From positions 1 to 64,000 of the forward strand of contig NZ_JACHGR010000004.1 of NCBI RefSeq assembly GCF_014202415.1: a stretch of 64,000 nucleotides of DNA. Direction: 5' to 3'. Numbering within the stretch: position 1 is the stretch's first letter; each line of letters begins with the position of its first letter. The stretch comes from Tolumonas osonensis (lineage in GTDB: Bacteria > Pseudomonadota > Gammaproteobacteria > Enterobacterales > Aeromonadaceae). A program made the position numbers and the translations under genes. Below are positions 45,123-55,575 of this stretch, piece by piece. The notes beneath the pieces are model-generated. The model saw only the letters and a program-made list of their open reading frames with translations. It ran no database searches and was not told the origin of the DNA.

Positions 45123-47924
45123 GTGGCAGCCCTTATGCAGATATTCAAAGCACCAGAAGACAGATGTGATTACCGTTATTTCATACTGTCTAATGGATTA
45201 CGTGTTTTACTGATTCATGATCCATTGGCTGAACGATCTGCTGCATCCATGGCTGTTGAATGTGGTCATTTTGCTGACCCACCACAGCGTGAAGGGATGG
45301 CCCACTTTCTGGAACATATGCTGTTTCTCGGTACAGAATCCTATCCACATCCCGGCGAGTATCAGGCATTTATCGCCCAGCATGGCGGTAACCATAATGC
45401 TTGGACCGGAACCGAATACTCCAACTATTTCTTTGATATCTCTACCGAGCTTTTTGATGAAGCGCTGCATCGCTTTTCACAGTTCTTCATTTGCCCGCTT
45501 TTTAATGCTGAACTGGTTGAGCGGGAACGTCACGCCATCGACTCTGAATATCGTCTGAAAATCAGTGATGATGTACGCCGCAGTTATCAGGTACACAAAG
45601 AAACGGTAAATCCGGCACATCCTTTCAGTAAATTTTCTGTCGGCAATCTGGAAACACTGCATGAAAACGCCGGAGAGTCCCTGCGGGAAGAAGTAAAAGC
45701 CTTTTTTGAACTGCACTACAGCGCCGATCGAATGACATTAGTTATACAGTCTGACTGGTCTTTGGCTGTTCAGGAACAGGCGGCTAAACGCTTTTTCTCT
45801 GCGGTTATCCGCCGTCAGCTACCTTCTGCAACCCCGATCGCTGTGCCGTTATACCGAGAACAGGATCTCAGGCTGCGAATTCAGATTAAACCGCTTCAGG
45901 AGCTACGCCGCTTATCAGTCAGCTTTGCACTGCCTAATGTGGATAGCTGTTACCCCCTCAAACCGCTGACCTACATCAGTCATCTGATAGGTTATGAAGG
46001 CAAAGGCAGTTTGTTCAGCTATATGAAACGTCAGGGCTGGATCAGTGCTCTTTCTGCTGGCGGCGGTGTGGGTGGTTCCAATTTCCGGGATTTTCAGATC
46101 AATTTTTCGCTGACACCGAAAGGCCTGGAGCATGAAACATCCATTATTGAACATTTGTTCAGCTTTCTGCGTCTGCTGGAAGAACAAGGTATTGATGGCT
46201 GGCGTTATGATGAAAAAGCAACGTTATTGAAAACCATGTATCTGATTCAGGAGAGTCATCGCCCATTAGATAATGTCTCGCATCTGTCAATGAACCTGTT
46301 CCATTACCAGCCTGAAGATGTGATCAGAGGGGATTATCTGATGACGGGTCTGGATGCCGATAAAATCCGGGAGATGGTGCGTTATATGACACCGGATAAC
46401 ATGCGGATCACGCTAATTGCGCCGGAGATGGAAACGACACAGACCGCAAAATGGTATGACACGCCGTATCAGGTCAGTCCGATTGAAACTGCATGGCTGA
46501 ATATCTGGCGAAATGCCGCGCTACCAGATCCCAAACGTTACAAACTCCCGGAACCCAATCCATTTCTGCCGGATCGGTTTACTACCCGGGCCGTAACTGA
46601 ACCGCAAACCATTCCCCACAGATTAATCCATCGCGCCGGTCTGCGGATCTGGCATTTGCAGGATGATTCTTTTGCTACGCCGAAAGCCAGTCTGTTCATC
46701 GCTGTAGATAGCGAGCATGCCGTACAATCGCCCTATCACATTGCCATGTGCCGGTTAATGGTCGAGCTGTTACTCGATCATCTGAATGAATTCACCTACC
46801 CGGCTGAAATTGCCGGCCTGAATTACAACATTTATGCGCATCAGGGTGGATTTACCATACAGCTCCACGGATTCAGCTGCCGTCTGTATCATTTACTTGA
46901 ACTATTATTGAAAAACCGGACAGCAGGCCATTATGAACCGGAGCGCTTCTATTCCATCCGGGATCAATTGCTGCGCAGCTGGCGAAATCAGAACAAGGGC
47001 CGGCCGATTGCGCATTTATTCAGCCAGCTGACTAATTTATTGCAGCCCAATAACCCACCGGTGGATACGATGATTGCCTACCTGGAAAATGTGACGCCAT
47101 CTGAGCTACCGGAGTTCATGCGACGTCTGTTTCAGGCGGTTCACCTGGAAGTATTGGCTCATGGCGATATTCAGGAAGATGAAGTCCGTCTGATAGCCGG
47201 TCTTCTTGAACGACAAATCACCCCTAATAGTCTGCCCAGCCGGGAGACACGTCGCCGTCTGGTGGATATCCGCAATGCCGGCACCTTGCTTTATGAATGC
47301 CATAGTCCGCATAACGATTCGGCTCTGCTGCTGTATTATCAGTCTCCCGAGAAGACTCCGGCCAGTATTGCCTGCTACACGCTGGCTAACCACATCATGT
47401 CCTCGTCCTTCTTCCACGATTTGCGAACCCAGCAGCAACTGGGTTATGTCGTAGGCACGGGAAATCTGCCTCTTAACCGGCATCCGGGGCTTGTGTTTTA
47501 TGTTCAGTCCCCTGTCATGGCGCCGGATGGCTTACTGGCAGCAATAGAATTGTTTATTGACGCCTTTCATATGCAACTAATGGAAATGAATGAGCAAACC
47601 TGGCAAAACAACAAGCAGGGACTGATCCACCAATTGACCGAGGCTGATGCCAATCTGCGGACCCGCAGTCAGCGGTTATGGAGCAGTATCGGCAATCGGG
47701 ATTTTTCCTTCCGTCAGCGGGAACTGGTGACGACAGAACTCGAACAACTTTCCCGTGCGGATTTCATTCGCTTTATCCGTTCATTGCGTTCATCACAGGC
47801 AGACAGAGTGGTGCTGTATAGTCAGGGAGAGGCCCATCAGGAAAACACGAACGAGATGGAAGGTGTTCACATTGATTATCTGGCTGAGTTTCAGCAGACG
47901 TCAGCACAGTTTCAGTCTATCTAA
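45123..47924 (+). CDS. Insulinase-type M16 zinc peptidase, without signal peptide
   Basis: A 929-933-residue relative of protease III (PtrA). The inverted zinc motif HFLEH is at residues 61-65, with the distant Glu in the region ERHAIDSEY near 140. Four M16 domains fit the length. There is no N-terminal signal peptide, so unlike E. coli PtrA it should be cytoplasmic. The start is GTG at 45123 or, more likely, ATG at 45135. It probably degrades peptides. Confidence 0.9.
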   Translation: MAALMQIFKAPEDRCDYRYFILSNGLRVLLIHDPLAERSAASMAVECGHFADPPQREGMAHFLEHMLFLGTESYPHPGEYQAFIAQHGGNHNAWTGTEYSNYFFDISTELFDEALHRFSQFFICPLFNAELVERERHAIDSEYRLKISDDVRRSYQVHKETVNPAHPFSKFSVGNLETLHENAGESLREEVKAFFELHYSADRMTLVIQSDWSLAVQEQAAKRFFSAVIRRQLPSATPIAVPLYREQDLRLRIQIKPLQELRRLSVSFALPNVDSCYPLKPLTYISHLIGYEGKGSLFSYMKRQGWISALSAGGGVGGSNFRDFQINFSLTPKGLEHETSIIEHLFSFLRLLEEQGIDGWRYDEKATLLKTMYLIQESHRPLDNVSHLSMNLFHYQPEDVIRGDYLMTGLDADKIREMVRYMTPDNMRITLIAPEMETTQTAKWYDTPYQVSPIETAWLNIWRNAALPDPKRYKLPEPNPFLPDRFTTRAVTEPQTIPHRLIHRAGLRIWHLQDDSFATPKASLFIAVDSEHAVQSPYHIAMCRLMVELLLDHLNEFTYPAEIAGLNYNIYAHQGGFTIQLHGFSCRLYHLLELLLKNRTAGHYEPERFYSIRDQLLRSWRNQNKGRPIAHLFSQLTNLLQPNNPPVDTMIAYLENVTPSELPEFMRRLFQAVHLEVLAHGDIQEDEVRLIAGLLERQITPNSLPSRETRRRLVDIRNAGTLLYECHSPHNDSALLLYYQSPEKTPASIACYTLANHIMSSSFFHDLRTQQQLGYVVGTGNLPLNRHPGLVFYVQSPVMAPDGLLAAIELFIDAFHMQLMEMNEQTWQNNKQGLIHQLTEADANLRTRSQRLWSSIGNRDFSFRQRELVTTELEQLSRADFIRFIRSLRSSQADRVVLYSQGEAHQENTNEMEGVHIDYLAEFQQTSAQFQSI

Positions 47925-47945
47925 ACCGTGCTGACATCAGATAAT

Positions 47946-48722
47946 TCAGCGCTGAGCCTGAGAAAACAGACGGAAGAAGTTCTCACTGGTCTGCTCGGCC
48001 AGTGATTCCGTTGAAACACCGCGCAATTCGGCGATAAATTTAGCCACATCAGCGACATAGGCTGGCTCGTTCTGGTGTCCACGATGTGGCACCGGCGCCA
48101 GATAAGGCGAGTCGGTCTCAATCAGTAAGCGATCAGCCGGGATCTGCCGGGTCACGTCTCTCAACGCCTCGGCATTACGGAATGTCACAATCCCGGAAAT
48201 AGAAATATACATTCCCAAATCCAGCGCTTCTTTCGCCATTGCCCAGTCTTCGGTGAAACAATGCAGTACGCCCCCTACTTCACCGGCCTGCTCTTCTTTC
48301 AGGATTGCCAGTGTGTCTGCTTTCGCATCACGAGTGTGAACAATCACCGGCTTTTTCAGTTCGCGGGAAACACGGATATGTTCCCGGAATGCCTGCTGTT
48401 GTTCTGCTTTATTCTCCGTACTGTAGTAATAATCCAGCCCGGTCTCACCAATGGCCACCACACGGGGATGAATCGCCAGCTCACGCAATAGCTCACCGCT
48501 CCACGAAGACTCCAGATCCAAAGGGTGTACACCACAGGAAGCAAATACATTCGGATAAGGCAATACGGAGGTTAACATGGCAGGAAAAGCATCCAGCGTT
48601 ACCGATACCGATAAGAAGTGGCTAACACCTCTTTGCTGTGCTTTCTGTAATACGTCAGCCAGATCGTGATGTTTCTTTTCATAATCGAGACGATCAAGAT
48701 GGCAATGAGAATCCACTAACAC
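47946..48722 (-). CDS. ycfH: TatD-family metal-dependent hydrolase (YcfH)
   Basis: A TIM-barrel hydrolase of about 258 residues, probably a 3'-5' DNase. Metal ligands are seen in DSHCHLD at the start, GETGLDYYY near 92, PVIVHTRDA near 125, HCF near 152 and ETDSPYLAP near 200. The start is GTG at 48722 with AAGGA eight bases ahead, giving the usual N-terminus; the open frame up to 48764 overlaps holB. It closes the run yceD to ycfH, as in E. coli. Confidence 0.9.
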   Translation of the reverse strand: MLVDSHCHLDRLDYEKKHHDLADVLQKAQQRGVSHFLSVSVTLDAFPAMLTSVLPYPNVFASCGVHPLDLESSWSGELLRELAIHPRVVAIGETGLDYYYSTENKAEQQQAFREHIRVSRELKKPVIVHTRDAKADTLAILKEEQAGEVGGVLHCFTEDWAMAKEALDLGMYISISGIVTFRNAEALRDVTRQIPADRLLIETDSPYLAPVPHRGHQNEPAYVADVAKFIAELRGVSTESLAEQTSENFFRLFSQAQR

Positions 48723-48726
48723 TTGT

Positions 48727-49686
48727 TTATTCCTTGGTAAGAAGTTGACTGAGCCAGTCGGCAAAAAGAATTGAAGGCACCGCAGAAGGCATATCCGCCA
48801 ATGACTGCTTCAGTTGCAGTAACTGCTGCATACTGTCTAACAGACACTCCGCCGGACGCTGGGCCAGAAAGGACAATAAAGCAGGATGATCCGCAAAGGG
48901 TAATTGCTGCAGCGCAACGCCTTGCTGCAGTTTCAGCGCGTCCAGCAATAGCCGGCTCAGCCATTCAAATGTAACCGGCATAGCCGAAACCCAGCATTTG
49001 GTCAGACTGCCAATCGTCCAGGGCTGTAAACGATAAGCATCCAGTGCGGTAATCACAGCCTGACGTTGCTGCTCACCGCCTTCATTCAGATAAGCCAGCG
49101 TTCGCAGCGGAGCACCCTGATTCAGACGCAGCATGGCTGGCGAAATATTTCGTCCCGGCAATTGTTCATGTAACCAGGTCAAGGCCTGTTGTTCATCAGC
49201 CTGTAACGTCCATACCTGACAGCGACTGACTATGGTTGGTAACAATTTCATCGCCGATTCGCTCTGTAATATGAGCAAACTGTTACCCGGCGGCTCTTCC
49301 AGGGTTTTTAATAACGCATTGGCAGCCGCTTCAGTCATCCGCTCCGCTTGCCGGATTACCGCCACTTTCCCTCGGCCTAATTGCGGGCTATTCATTAATT
49401 GCGCAGACAATTGACGAATCGTATCCACGCCAATTGTCCGGGTATCATCGTCTCCATAAACATGCCAGTCCGGATGCGCCTGCTGACGGGATAACTGGCA
49501 TGCATGGCAGTGACCACAAGGCGAGTTTTGCTGTGGTTTTTCACACAGAAACAGCGAGGCCCACTGTACCGCTAATGCTGATTTGCCTATACCCGACGGA
49601 CCTGCCAGCAAAAACGCATGCGGAAGACGTTTACCAGCAAACATCAACTGGAAACGCTGCCAGTATGGCATCAGCCATGGATACAT
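48727..49686 (-). CDS. holB: DNA polymerase III subunit delta prime
   Basis: Part of the clamp loader at the replication fork. The 319-residue protein has a zinc module CGHCHACQ near residue 58 and an SRC-type motif (SRCQVW near 155). The Walker A ([10 protein letters not shown] near 30) looks intact, whereas E. coli delta prime has lost it. It starts inside the tmk end (16-bp overlap) and lies ahead of ycfH by four bases. Confidence 0.93.
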   Translation of the reverse strand: MYPWLMPYWQRFQLMFAGKRLPHAFLLAGPSGIGKSALAVQWASLFLCEKPQQNSPCGHCHACQLSRQQAHPDWHVYGDDDTRTIGVDTIRQLSAQLMNSPQLGRGKVAVIRQAERMTEAAANALLKTLEEPPGNSLLILQSESAMKLLPTIVSRCQVWTLQADEQQALTWLHEQLPGRNISPAMLRLNQGAPLRTLAYLNEGGEQQRQAVITALDAYRLQPWTIGSLTKCWVSAMPVTFEWLSRLLLDALKLQQGVALQQLPFADHPALLSFLAQRPAECLLDSMQQLLQLKQSLADMPSAVPSILFADWLSQLLTKE

Positions 49687-50300
49687 AATGCCTGCTCCAG
49701 CACTGCATTAATGGCTGTCTGAACCTGTTCCGGCGTCTGACTGGCGTCAATAATATGAATTTTCGGATCCTGTACTGCCAGCTCCAGATAACGGGCCCGT
49801 GTACGCTGGAAGAAAGCCAGCGCTTCTAACTCGATCCGATCCAGTTCACCACGCTGTCTGGCCCGCTGCAGACCAAGAGCAGGATCAATATCCAGATACA
49901 AAGTCAGGTCCGGCGCAAAATCACCCAGCACAGCCTGTTTAATCTGACCAATCAATCCAAGATCAATTCCGCGTCCACCGCCCTGATAAGCCTGCGATGA
50001 CAGGTCATGACGATCACCTACCACCCAGCAGCCACGTTCCAGCGCAGGTTTAATCCGGTTTTCGACCAACTGAACCCGGGCCGCATACATCAGCAGTAAT
50101 TCAGCCTGAATAGTCAGCGGTTCATCATGCACTTCTTTCACTATACTGCGCATCTTTTCCGCCAGCGGTGTCCCACCTGGTTCTCGGGTCGTTTCCAGGC
50201 AGGTAATGCCATGCTCATGCAACCAATCCAGGACATAACTGACTGCGGTACTTTTACCCGCACCTTCTAAACCTTCAATGACAATGAACTTAGCGCTCAT
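49671..50300 (-). CDS. tmk: Thymidylate kinase
   Basis: Phosphorylates dTMP to dTDP. The 209-residue protein has the P-loop [10 protein letters not shown] near residue 8, the substrate motif [11 protein letters not shown] near 40 and [15 protein letters not shown] near 97. It follows mltG directly and overlaps holB, so the three are cotranslated. Confidence 0.97.
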   Translation of the reverse strand: MSAKFIVIEGLEGAGKSTAVSYVLDWLHEHGITCLETTREPGGTPLAEKMRSIVKEVHDEPLTIQAELLLMYAARVQLVENRIKPALERGCWVVGDRHDLSSQAYQGGGRGIDLGLIGQIKQAVLGDFAPDLTLYLDIDPALGLQRARQRGELDRIELEALAFFQRTRARYLELAVQDPKIHIIDASQTPEQVQTAINAVLEQALCIHG

Positions 50301-51353
50301 CTACCGCTCCAGTATGTAGCGTTTTACCGCATCGTTATGTTCAGCCAGGGAGGTTGAGAACTTGTGAGCACCACCGCCTTTAGCTACAAAATAGAGATAA
50401 TTTGTTTTCTCCGGGTGCAATGCCGCCTTGATAGCGGCCTTACCTGGCATCGCAATCGGAGTCGGAGGCAATCCGTCAATCACATAGGTATTATACGGAT
50501 TGTCATCCCGTAAATCGCTGCGTCGAATATTGCCATCATATCGATCCTTAACACCGTATATGACCGTCGGATCGGTTTGCAGTTTCATTTTTTTGTTTAA
50601 GCGATTAACAAAAACAGAAGCAATCCGTGGACGCTCATTGTCTTTGCCAGTCTCTTTCTCAATAATTGACGCCATAACCAGAGCTTCATACGGTGATTCG
50701 TAAGGAACTGATTTATCCCGGTTATTCCAGTTTTTTTCCAGGAAATGTTTCATTTCATTATGTGCACGGCGCAAAATTTCCCGGCTGGTCGTACCAACCG
50801 TATAAGAATACGTTTCCGGTAAAAACCATCCTTCGATATTCTCCTGCTCGATATCGAATTCACTGCGCAGACTAATCAGGTCGTCAGGTGTCAGAGGTTG
50901 TTCCAGATACGGTGCTCTGCTCAGTATTTGCAGCCAGTCCTCTATACGCTGACCTTCAATCAGGGTGACAGAAAAAACGGCTTCTTTGCCACTGACAAAG
51001 ACTAAAAGAGCATGTTTGACATTCCAGCCTTTTTCAATCTTGTAGGTTCCGGCTTTAATCTGACTGAATTCAGGATGTAGCTTTAACCAGATCACAGACC
51101 AGAATGGCGAAACCGGCTCGGCAGCAAGATCCATCAGCACATCTTTTGCCTTGGCACCTTTAGCTACAGTATAAAGCCGGGAATTCCCCTTCAATAATAC
51201 GGAATCAAGCTGCTGCCAGTTCCAGGCGCCCCAGATGGTCACCGTGCAGAATGACAGCGCCGCCACAGCGGTGATTATACGAATCGCTTTAGGCCAACGC
51301 AGCCAGCGCATTTTGAAGGCGCTGAGCAAAGCGATGATCTTCATATTTGACAT
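50301..51353 (-). CDS. mltG: Endolytic murein transglycosylase MltG
   Basis: Cuts nascent glycan strands in the periplasm and ends their growth. One N-terminal membrane helix (IRIITAVAALSFCTVTIW) is followed by a LysM-like part and the YceG domain with the catalytic Glu in SIIEKETG near 225. The frame starts at 51353 and overlaps pabC by 65 bp. Another ATG at 51311 would give a more usual short N-terminus, but no ribosome binding site is clear there. Confidence 0.93.
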   Translation of the reverse strand: MSNMKIIALLSAFKMRWLRWPKAIRIITAVAALSFCTVTIWGAWNWQQLDSVLLKGNSRLYTVAKGAKAKDVLMDLAAEPVSPFWSVIWLKLHPEFSQIKAGTYKIEKGWNVKHALLVFVSGKEAVFSVTLIEGQRIEDWLQILSRAPYLEQPLTPDDLISLRSEFDIEQENIEGWFLPETYSYTVGTTSREILRRAHNEMKHFLEKNWNNRDKSVPYESPYEALVMASIIEKETGKDNERPRIASVFVNRLNKKMKLQTDPTVIYGVKDRYDGNIRRSDLRDDNPYNTYVIDGLPPTPIAMPGKAAIKAALHPEKTNYLYFVAKGGGAHKFSTSLAEHNDAVKRYILER

Positions 51354-52104
51354 CTTTTATTCCTGTTACCGGTACAATGCCCATCAGTGCATTTGTCATC
51401 CAGACTTCATCTGCATCCAGCAACGCATCCAGCCCTGACGATACGGATTTAACAACATGCTGCCACTCGGTCAGTTGCTGTATAACAAAGGCGCGCATCA
51501 CACCATACACACCGGATTGTTTCAAGTCGGGCGTAAAAATTTGTTCGTTTTTTCGCCAAAACAGATTTGCCGTTACGGCTTCGACAACATTCCCTTGCCA
51601 GTCCAGAACTACTGCTTCGGCGAGCCCTCTATTATCCAGTTCATCTTTCAGCAATACCTGTTCCAGTCGGTTCAGCGTCTTTATACCCTCCAGCATTGGC
51701 TGCCACCCCAGACGCTGTTCAGCAACGCCCAGATTGATACCCTGCTGTTGCCAGGTCCGATAATGCTCCGGGTAAGGATGAACAGAAACAATAACACTGG
51801 GAGCCAGGCATCCCTGAGGACTATATCCACGCCCGCCGCTTCCTCTTGTCAGTATTATTTTGCCGCAGGCATTTTCATCATCGACGGACGCGGCAAGCTG
51901 GCAGCACTGTTGATACAACGAATCGAAATCAGGAAAAGATAATTTAAGCCGGTTACATCCATGCAGAATTCGCTGGATATGGTAATCCCATAGCTGAGGA
52001 CGTTGATTTTTCAGATGTAAAGTCGTGAATAAACCATCACCTAACGTCAATCCCCGATCCAGAACGGAAATGGTGGTTGCCGGGGAACCATTAACCAAAA
52101 TCAT
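51289..52104 (-). CDS. pabC: Aminodeoxychorismate lyase
   Basis: A fold-type IV PLP enzyme that releases 4-aminobenzoate and pyruvate for folate synthesis. The 271-residue protein has the Lys region GIKTLNRLEQVLLKDE near residue 135 and EAVTANLFW near 175. Its genomic place between fabF and mltG matches E. coli. A terminator upstream separates it from fabF. Confidence 0.93.
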   Translation of the reverse strand: MILVNGSPATTISVLDRGLTLGDGLFTTLHLKNQRPQLWDYHIQRILHGCNRLKLSFPDFDSLYQQCCQLAASVDDENACGKIILTRGSGGRGYSPQGCLAPSVIVSVHPYPEHYRTWQQQGINLGVAEQRLGWQPMLEGIKTLNRLEQVLLKDELDNRGLAEAVVLDWQGNVVEAVTANLFWRKNEQIFTPDLKQSGVYGVMRAFVIQQLTEWQHVVKSVSSGLDALLDADEVWMTNALMGIVPVTGIKDVKYEDHRFAQRLQNALAALA

Positions 52105-52115
52105 AAAAAATTCGC

Positions 52116-52152
52116 AAATAAAAAGGGCCTGACAGCAGTGTATCAGGCCCTT
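52116..52152 (-). terminator. Terminator between fabF and pabC
   Basis: AAGGGCCTGA and TCAGGCCCTT form a 10-bp stem; TTTATTTG follows on the minus strand. It ends or attenuates the fatty-acid transcript before pabC. Confidence 0.82.
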
Positions 52153-52169
52153 CTGAATAATATCGAGCG

Positions 52170-53411
52170 TTAAACGCGTTTAAAGATCAGTGAACCGTTA
52201 GTACCACCGAAGCCAAACGAGTTAGACAAAGCACACTCAAAATTACCCGGTTTAGCAACATTGGCAACCAGATCTAAATCGCACTCTTCATCCGGATTAT
52301 CCAGATTGATAGTCGGAGGAGCGATCTGGTCCCGCAGAGCCAGAACAGTAATGATTGCTTCAATCGCACCAGCAGCGCCAAGCAAATGGCCTGTCATGGA
52401 TTTGGTTGAGCTAACCATCAAGTTGTTGGCATGTGCACCAAATGTGCTCTTCACTGCACGCAGTTCCGCCTTGTCACCCAGTGGTGTGGAAGTACCGTGA
52501 GCATTGATATAACCGATTGCTTCCGGAGCAATACCTGCATCATGAAGTGCATTATGCATCGCCTGTGCGGCGCCGCGGCCATCATCAGGTGGCGCAGTCA
52601 TATGATGAGCATCACCACTCATACCAAAACCAATCAGCTCAGCATAAATCTTGGCGCCACGGGCTTTGGCATGTTCGTACTCTTCCAGTACCAGTACGCC
52701 AGCCCCATCACCGAGAACAAAACCATCACGGTCTTTGTCCCATGGGCGACTTGCCTTCTGAGGCTCGTCGTTACGGGCAGACAATGCTTTCGCCGCAGCG
52801 AAACCACCCATACCCATCGGGGTTGATGCTTTTTCGGTTCCACCAGCAACCATCGCATCAGCATCACCATAAGCGATCATGCGAGCGGCAAAGCCAATCG
52901 CATGCGTACCAGAAGTACACGCTGTAGTAATAGCGATGTTAGGACCACGCAATCCTCTCATGATAGACAGATGACCTGCCGCCATGTTGATGATGGTTGA
53001 TGGTACGAAAAACGGGCTCAGCTTACGCGGACCACCATTCATCAGACTGGTATGGTTTGTTTCAATCAAACCCAGACCACCGATACCAGAACCAATGGTT
53101 ACACCAACACGATGAGCATTAGTCTCAGTTACTTCAAGACCTGAATCGTCCAGAGCCTGAAGACCAGCTGCTACACCGTACTGAATGAATAAATCCATCT
53201 TACGGGCGTCTTTTTTGCTGATGCCGTGTTGTTCGGGATCGAAATCCTTGACCAGACCTGCAAACTTGGTTGGGAAGTCAGTCGTATCGAAATGTTCGAT
53301 GGAGGTGATACCGCTTTGGCCTTTTAACAAGTTCTGCCAAGATTCTTCAGCAGTGTTACCTACGGGAGACAACATCCCCAGGCCGGTCACCACTACTCTG
53401 CGCTTTGACAC
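52170..53411 (-). CDS. fabF: 3-oxoacyl-ACP synthase II
   Basis: Condensing enzyme that elongates acyl-ACP with malonyl-ACP. The 413-residue thiolase-fold protein has the Cys nucleophile in [12 protein letters not shown] near 162, and the two His in [11 protein letters not shown] near 302 and [12 protein letters not shown] near 338. The start is GTG at 53411 with GGAGG seven bases upstream. It is separated from acpP by a hairpin. Confidence 0.97.
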   Translation of the reverse strand: MSKRRVVVTGLGMLSPVGNTAEESWQNLLKGQSGITSIEHFDTTDFPTKFAGLVKDFDPEQHGISKKDARKMDLFIQYGVAAGLQALDDSGLEVTETNAHRVGVTIGSGIGGLGLIETNHTSLMNGGPRKLSPFFVPSTIINMAAGHLSIMRGLRGPNIAITTACTSGTHAIGFAARMIAYGDADAMVAGGTEKASTPMGMGGFAAAKALSARNDEPQKASRPWDKDRDGFVLGDGAGVLVLEEYEHAKARGAKIYAELIGFGMSGDAHHMTAPPDDGRGAAQAMHNALHDAGIAPEAIGYINAHGTSTPLGDKAELRAVKSTFGAHANNLMVSSTKSMTGHLLGAAGAIEAIITVLALRDQIAPPTINLDNPDEECDLDLVANVAKPGNFECALSNSFGFGGTNGSLIFKRV

Positions 53412-53444
53412 AGGAAAGCCTCCGGGAGGAAAATAACGGATGTT

Positions 53445-53480
53445 AAAACAAGAAACAGGAGCGTTAGAATCACGCTCCTG
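53445..53480 (-). terminator. acpP-fabF hairpin, partial terminator
   Basis: CAGGAGCG and CGCTCCTG pair with a nine-base loop; TTTCTTGTTTT follows on the minus strand. It would allow much more acpP than fabF mRNA, in line with the high demand for acyl carrier protein. Confidence 0.7.
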
Positions 53481-53491
53481 CTGTCAGGCGA

Positions 53492-53728
53492 TTATTCCTG
53501 ATGAGAAAGGATGTAATCGATAGCAGCTTGAACAGTAGTGATCTTTTCTGCTTCTTCATCAGGGATTTCAGTATCGAACTCTTCTTCCAGCGCCATTACC
53601 AGTTCAACGGTGTCCAGAGAGTCAGCACCTAAATCATCAACAAAAGATGCTGCTGATTTAACGTCTTCTTCTTTAACACCCAGTTGTTCGATGATAATTT
53701 TTTTTACGCGTTCTTCGATAGTACTCAT
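53492..53728 (-). CDS. acpP: Acyl carrier protein
   Basis: A 78-residue acidic four-helix protein carrying the growing fatty acid on a phosphopantetheine arm. The attachment site DSL is in [19 protein letters not shown] at residue 37. Codons are strongly optimal, as expected for an abundant protein. A 148-bp gap to fabG probably holds its own promoter. Confidence 0.98.
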   Translation of the reverse strand: MSTIEERVKKIIIEQLGVKEEDVKSAASFVDDLGADSLDTVELVMALEEEFDTEIPDEEAEKITTVQAAIDYILSHQE

Positions 53729-53876
53729 GACCTGATTTTTCCTTTAGAAATACGCAAATGCGTGTGTTGACGTAGTGTATTCAATTGTTCATAGTTTGCA
53801 AGACTCTTGGGGCTGTCCATTCAGGATTTTAGAGATATTCCTCTATATTTCCGCCATAAACAGCACCAATTGAACC

Positions 53877-54611
53877 TTAAACCATGTACATACCACCATT
53901 AACGTGTAAAGTCTCACCGGTGATATAAGCAGCCTCATCAGAGGCCAAAAATGCCACTGCAGAAGCAATTTCCTGAGCAGAGCCCAGACGACCTGCCGGA
54001 ACCTGACTCAGAATACCGTTACGCTGTTCGTCATTCAGAACATGCGTCATATCTGTTTCAATAAAACCAGGTGCAACCACGTTAACTGTGATTCCGCGGG
54101 AGCCCACTTCACGAGCCAGTGATTTGGTAAAACCTAACAAACCAGCTTTAGCCGCAGCGTAATTAGTCTGACCAGCGTTGCCCATAGTACCAACAACAGA
54201 ACCAATGCTGATGATACGGCCATAACGTTTTTTCATCATGCTGCGCAGCACAGCTTTAGATAAACGATAGACAGATGACAGGTTAGTCTGAATGATGTCA
54301 TCCCATTCATCATCTTTCATGCGCATCAGCAGGTTGTCGCGGGTAATACCTGCGTTGTTAACCAGTACGTCTACTTCACCATACTTGGCCTTGATCGCCT
54401 CAAACAATGCGTCAATAGATGCTTGTTCTGTCACATTCAGTACCAGACCAACGCCCGCATCAGCCAGATATTCACTGATTGCTGCCGCGCCTGATTCGCT
54501 GGTAGCAGTACCAACAACTGTCGCACCACGGTTTGCAAATGTCTGTGCAATCGCTTTACCAATACCGCGAGTGGCGCCGGTTACCAGTACTACTTTACCT
54601 TGAAAATTCAT
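53877..54611 (-). CDS. fabG: 3-oxoacyl-ACP reductase
   Basis: NADPH-dependent short-chain dehydrogenase that reduces 3-oxoacyl-ACP. The 244 residues show the nucleotide site TGATRGIGKAIA near 12, NNAG near 86 and the catalytic YAAAK near 151. Located between fabD and acpP, the standard order. Confidence 0.98.
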   Translation of the reverse strand: MNFQGKVVLVTGATRGIGKAIAQTFANRGATVVGTATSESGAAAISEYLADAGVGLVLNVTEQASIDALFEAIKAKYGEVDVLVNNAGITRDNLLMRMKDDEWDDIIQTNLSSVYRLSKAVLRSMMKKRYGRIISIGSVVGTMGNAGQTNYAAAKAGLLGFTKSLAREVGSRGITVNVVAPGFIETDMTHVLNDEQRNGILSQVPAGRLGSAQEIASAVAFLASDEAAYITGETLHVNGGMYMV

Positions 54612-54622
54612 TTCTATTCCTC

Positions 54623-55558
54623 TTACTGAACTTTGCTCAACGCGTCTTGCAGACCGGCAACATCGTTAATCGCACAGCCATCGACACGTTTATCAATACG
54701 TTTCACCAGACCGGTTAATACTTTGCCAGGCCCCATTTCGATCTCGAAAGTAATGTCTTCATTTGCCATTCTTTCAACAGTTTCAGTCCAGCGGACAGGA
54801 CTATACAACTGGCGCACGAGCGCATCTTTAATCGCAGCCGAATCGGTCACGGTAGCAACATCGGCATTATTGATTACCGGAATTACAGGTGTTTTAACTT
54901 CTAATGCAACCAGTGCAGCAGCCAGCTCTTCTGCCGCCGGTTTCATCAATGCGCAGTGTGATGGCACGCTGACAGGTAATGGCAATGCACGTTTAGCACC
55001 TGACTCTTTCATCAGCACATTAGCGCGTTCAACCGCTTCTTTATGGCCAGCAATAACTACCTGACCCGGTGAGTTAAAGTTCACCGGAGAAACAACCTGA
55101 CCTTCAGCTGCTTTTTCACAGTTTGCGGCAATAGAGTCGTTATCCAGGCCGATGATAGCCGCCATTGCGCCAACACCTTCCGGCACAGCACGCTGCATCG
55201 CCTGACCACGCAGCTCAACCAGTTTGACCGCATCCGTGAAATTCAGAGCGCCGGCACACACCAACGCAGAATATTCACCCAGACTATGACCCGCCATAAC
55301 AGCCGGAGTTGCACCACCCTGAGCTTGCCATAAACGCCATAAAGCAACAGAACTGGTCAGTAATGCCGGTTGTGTTTTCCAAGTTTTGTTCAGTTCTTCA
55401 GCCGGCCCCTGCATCACCAGTTCAAACAGGTCATAACCTAATACTGCGCTGGCTTCTGCGAATGTTTCTTTAATGATGGGATAGGCTTCCGCCAGTTCAG
55501 CCAGCATGCCTACGCTCTGAGAACCTTGTCCCGGAAAGGCAATAGCAAACTTACTCAT
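54623..55558 (-). CDS. fabD: Malonyl-CoA:ACP transacylase
   Basis: Loads malonate onto acyl carrier protein. The 311-residue protein has FPGQGSQ near residue 8, the catalytic Ser in GHSLGEYSAL near 92 and the His in PSHCALM near 201. The ATG at 55558, with AAGGA ahead, is preferred over 55579, which would overlap fabH. Confidence 0.96.
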   Translation of the reverse strand: MSKFAIAFPGQGSQSVGMLAELAEAYPIIKETFAEASAVLGYDLFELVMQGPAEELNKTWKTQPALLTSSVALWRLWQAQGGATPAVMAGHSLGEYSALVCAGALNFTDAVKLVELRGQAMQRAVPEGVGAMAAIIGLDNDSIAANCEKAAEGQVVSPVNFNSPGQVVIAGHKEAVERANVLMKESGAKRALPLPVSVPSHCALMKPAAEELAAALVALEVKTPVIPVINNADVATVTDSAAIKDALVRQLYSPVRWTETVERMANEDITFEIEMGPGKVLTGLVKRIDKRVDGCAINDVAGLQDALSKVQ

Positions 55559-55575
55559 TTTTATTTCCTTTATTA

